64,000 nucleotides of DNA, from assembly GCA_029260495.1 (NCBI GenBank), contig JAJDDD010000009.1, positions 248,001 through 312,000 on the forward strand, in the 5' to 3' direction. Position 1 is the first letter of the stretch. Each line of letters starts with the position of its first letter. This document shows positions 62,068 to 64,000 of the stretch, piece by piece. Both the position numbers and the translations under genes were made by a program. A model generated the notes under the pieces. The model did not search any database. It saw only the letters and a program-made list of their open reading frames with translations, and had not been told where the DNA came from. The stretch comes from Phycisphaerales bacterium. Its GTDB lineage: Bacteria > Planctomycetota > Phycisphaerae > Phycisphaerales > UBA1924.

Positions 62068-62380
62068 CGGTCTCTGCCTCCTGCGGGGCCGGGGAAATGG
62101 GCCGGCTCGCTTGCTCACCATCGGCTCGCTGCTCGCGGTGATGCACCGGGCTCTGGAATGCGTTGTAAACGCTTTATGTGAAGATATTTGCGCTTCGGTA
62201 TCGCGGCGGGTGGATGGCTCTGACCTGTCGGGGTTATGGCCCCGATCTACGGGTCGTTTGGGGCGTTTGGGGCCGAATAATGGGGTTTATGACCCAAAAT
62301 GCCGGGTTTACCCAGATTGCCGGATCGGCGCCGCCGGGCATCCCCCGCTGGATTGATCTTGCCTCCCGCTGCGGTTCCGG
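62068..62380. other. Intergenic region upstream of cheB
   Basis: About 310 nt with no supported gene; it should hold the cheB promoter on the minus strand. Overlapping short frames exist on both strands but have no RBS or family. Confidence 0.4.
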
Positions 62381-62446
62381 TATACTTCCAGCGACGTGTT
62401 TCTTCCCTCCTACCCACCATGCTTCCCCCGGTATGGTGGGTTTTTT
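62381..62446 (+). ncRNA. Candidate short RNA or leader: promoter directly followed by a terminator
   Basis: A -35-like TTGCCT (62359-62364), 16-nt spacer and -10 TATACT (62381-62386) are followed, about 25 nt later, by a strong terminator (62412-62446). No reading frame fits between. The predicted transcript is about 50 nt. Confidence 0.4.
62412..62446 (+). terminator. Rho-independent terminator without an upstream gene
   Basis: ACCCACCAT (62412-62420) pairs with ATGGTGGGT (62433-62441) around a 12-nt loop, followed by T's to 62446. On this strand no gene lies upstream for more than 1.5 kb except in the opposite direction. Confidence 0.85.
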
Positions 62447-62783
62447 CATGCGCACACAGCGGGCGCATTGCGATTTTGATCGGACGTTCTCGCACGAACT
62501 GATCAAAGCACACCCGCAGGATTTGTGCGCATAAAAGCGACTTCGATTGACCACCTCTGTGCGCGATTTGCGACTTTGTGTGCGCACCACACATGGACCT
62601 GCGACACAAATTTGCGCAAATAGAGCGTTGATGTGAAAACGCAGTGGTCTTATCAAATTGGCGCCACTCCCGATTGGCGATAACGCTCGTCAGGGTTGAT
62701 AGGGCTACGGATTGGCGCCGCTCACCGCGACAGAACCGCCTGATATGATTGGCGTTGAAGCTCATTTGGAAAAAGGCAATAGA
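62447..62783. other. Gap before the unknown gene at 62784
   Basis: About 340 nt, lower in G+C near its right end. No gene supported. Repeated GTGCGCA/TTGCGCA-like hexamers (TTTGTGCGC, TTTGTGTGCGC, TTTGCGC) between 62520 and 62620 are noticeable but have no clear spacing. Confidence 0.4.
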
Positions 62784-63341
62784 ATGCGCCGTGCATTAAC
62801 GCGACATCTTTATACATGCTTTGAGCGTGTGCTTCGGGAGGAGTGTCCGGAGTACGAAATTAGCCGTTTAAAGGTTGAAGGCCCAATGACGCTCATGCTA
62901 AAACCTCAGTGTGAATGCGCACTCTGTTTTTTTGTATCACCAAGCCCGCGCAGGTATAGCGATGAGTTCACGATTGACATCGTGTGGAGCGCAGACGGGG
63001 AACTTCCTTTAGGCATGGCTTGCATAATGTCTCCATTTGTTGAAGAAACACGCCGATTTGAGTTGCCTTCTGATGGTCGTTTCGCCGGCCGGATCGGTGG
63101 TTTTACAGTTACAGAAAAGGAATGCGTGTGGACCATCTCGCCCGCTCCGGCAGATGTCGTTGACTGGGACAAGGTGCTGGAAAGTGATGTAGATAATGCT
63201 TGGGAGCAACTTAAGGCAGTAGAAGAACCCATATCAGTCTGCAAAGAACGGGTCGAACCTCTCGTGCGCGAGGCGATTCAGTTTTCACTTGTATATTTGC
63301 GGCCGTACTTTGAGTTTGTGAAAGAGGCGCACTGCAAATAG
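62784..63341 (+). CDS. Protein of unknown function
   Basis: 185 aa from the ATG at 62784 (AAAGGC 7-12 nt upstream); the frame is open to 62712. Predicted soluble and acidic, with Cys residues in CECALCFF and late SVCKERVEPLVREAI. No family recognised. A/T-richer than its neighbours, like the DUF2971 gene at 13.7 kb. It converges with the last gene; 29 nt separate the stops. Confidence 0.6.
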   Translation: MRRALTRHLYTCFERVLREECPEYEISRLKVEGPMTLMLKPQCECALCFFVSPSPRRYSDEFTIDIVWSADGELPLGMACIMSPFVEETRRFELPSDGRFAGRIGGFTVTEKECVWTISPAPADVVDWDKVLESDVDNAWEQLKAVEEPISVCKERVEPLVREAIQFSLVYLRPYFEFVKEAHCK

Positions 63342-63370
63342 GGAGATGCTTCGCCTTTGCTTGGCGCGTC

Positions 63371-64000
63371 TCATCGTTTCCTCCTTGTGAAATAAGAGAA
63401 TCCCACCATCATGATGGGGATCGTTCCGATTGACGGCACAGCCGCTGCAAGTCTGAGGCCCCAAATTGTGCGAACGCCGCCAGAGCGGCCGGAACCAACA
63501 ATGTCGTTTGGGAAGATCGGGTCGCCGAAGGTAGCATTGGTCCAGCGCGTGCCGTGAATCAGCCTGCGCTGTGGCCGCATTTTGCTGGATATAGTTTCTG
63601 ACCATTCACTCTCACCCCCCGCCAGATCAAAGAGCCCCCACGGACTCTGAATATCTGTAAATGAGCCCACGTCGAGCGGGAAGATTCCGCCACTTGGTCC
63701 TGCGTTTCGCTCGCCGCCCTCTTCCGGGAGAAGCCCGGGAATGCTCTCGGTGTCCGAACTGTTGGGGAAGAGCCAGTAGCCGCCTTTGCCATCGTCCTTA
63801 TTTGGATCCCAGTAGCCGGCTTTGATCCATTCATCTTGCGTTGGAATCCAGAGCCGCGCGTCGGATGCATGCGTCGCTTGATGATTGAATGTGCCATCGG
63901 GGTTTTCTGTGAAGGTGCTGGTGTCGTAGACGCCTGCGTCAAAGGCCCAGGCTTGATTCACCTTGTCGTTGTGGAGCCAGTTCACATAGCGGGCGGCGTA
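63371..64000 (-). CDS. Formylglycine-generating-enzyme-like (SUMF1) protein with sorting tail, N-terminus beyond the right edge
   Basis: C-terminal 209 residues. YAARYVNWLHN, ARLWIPTQDEWIKAGYWDPN, and SPWGLFDLAGGESEWSETI are the typical FGE/SUMF1 stretches (N-x-x-D-x-x-GN-V-x-E-W-type). The end, GLRLAAAVPSIGTIPIMMVGF with YFTRRKR, resembles a PEP-CTERM-type sorting signal: VP-x-x-G, a TM helix, basic tail. Planctomycetes carry many such surface proteins, often catalytically inactive. I cannot judge activity because the Cys pair would be elsewhere. Confidence 0.8.
   Translation of the reverse strand, partial: YAARYVNWLHNDKVNQAWAFDAGVYDTSTFTENPDGTFNHQATHASDARLWIPTQDEWIKAGYWDPNKDDGKGGYWLFPNSSDTESIPGLLPEEGGERNAGPSGGIFPLDVGSFTDIQSPWGLFDLAGGESEWSETISSKMRPQRRLIHGTRWTNATFGDPIFPNDIVGSGRSGGVRTIWGLRLAAAVPSIGTIPIMMVGFSYFTRRKR

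Noticed and set aside
62520-62620. Repeated TTTG(T)GCGC-like hexamers as an origin or binding-site array
   Set aside because: Spacing is irregular, there are few copies, and no dnaA/dnaN-type neighbour is present.
1-64000. CRISPR arrays, rRNA genes, insertion sequences, prophage structural genes
   Set aside because: No regularly spaced repeats, rRNA sequence, transposase or phage protein was seen in the window.

Overview
The window looks like a planctomycete chromosome, most likely of the Phycisphaerae type; this is an inference from gene content. The pointers are secreted proteins with GC-rich dockerin-like repeats (core D-x-DGDG-x-x-G-x-ADLA-x-x-LG), an ECF sigma factor next to a Ser/Thr kinase with TPR repeats, an alternative complex III cluster, a bacterial DNA topoisomerase VI, a formylglycine-generating-enzyme-like protein with a sorting tail, and many GTG/TTG starts. 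Base composition is high in G+C throughout, apart from a few small genes.

Layout. 1-2.8 kb: topoisomerase VI subunits B and A on the minus strand, A running off the left edge. 2.8-3.9 kb: a secreted protein with four dockerin-like repeats. 4.2-13 kb: one long operon for a type II secretion / type IV pilus-like machine (PilZ protein, GspE, GspF, five pseudopilins, a PilM-PilN fusion, PilO-like, PilP/GspC-like), without secretin or prepilin peptidase in the window, followed by ndk. 13.7-16.6 kb: a DUF2971 protein, an SRPBCC protein and an ACT-domain malic enzyme. 17-33.6 kb: the respiratory block, with heme A synthase divergent from actABCDEF, a small membrane protein, SCO, coxBACD (caa3-type, A2-family oxidase) and a two-TM protein with SURF1-like topology. 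Together these encode quinol to cytochrome c to oxygen electron flow plus part of its assembly machinery.

33.6-38.5 kb: an ECF sigma factor with a zinc-finger/kinase/TPR membrane protein, a secreted dockerin-like protein and a DinB-family protein. 38.76 kb: tRNA-Gly(UCC). 38.8-52.6 kb: an accessory region bounded on the right by a 3' tRNA-Gly fragment. It holds two fasciclin proteins, a DCC-family protein, a second ECF sigma/anti-sigma pair, an NAD(P)-binding SDR, a photolyase, an ArsR-VOC operon with a clear promoter/operator, an SDR and several decayed pieces. I read this as a likely integrated stress- or light-response island whose recombinase is no longer visible.

52.8-64 kb: core-type genes again: recQ, tRNA-Ile(GAU), trpS, a CPBP protease, trpC, a DUF3568-like lipoprotein, a YcgR-like PilZ protein, a methyltransferase, a membrane protein, an orphan cheB, a short promoter-terminator unit, an unknown protein and a truncated formylglycine-generating-enzyme-like protein at the right edge.
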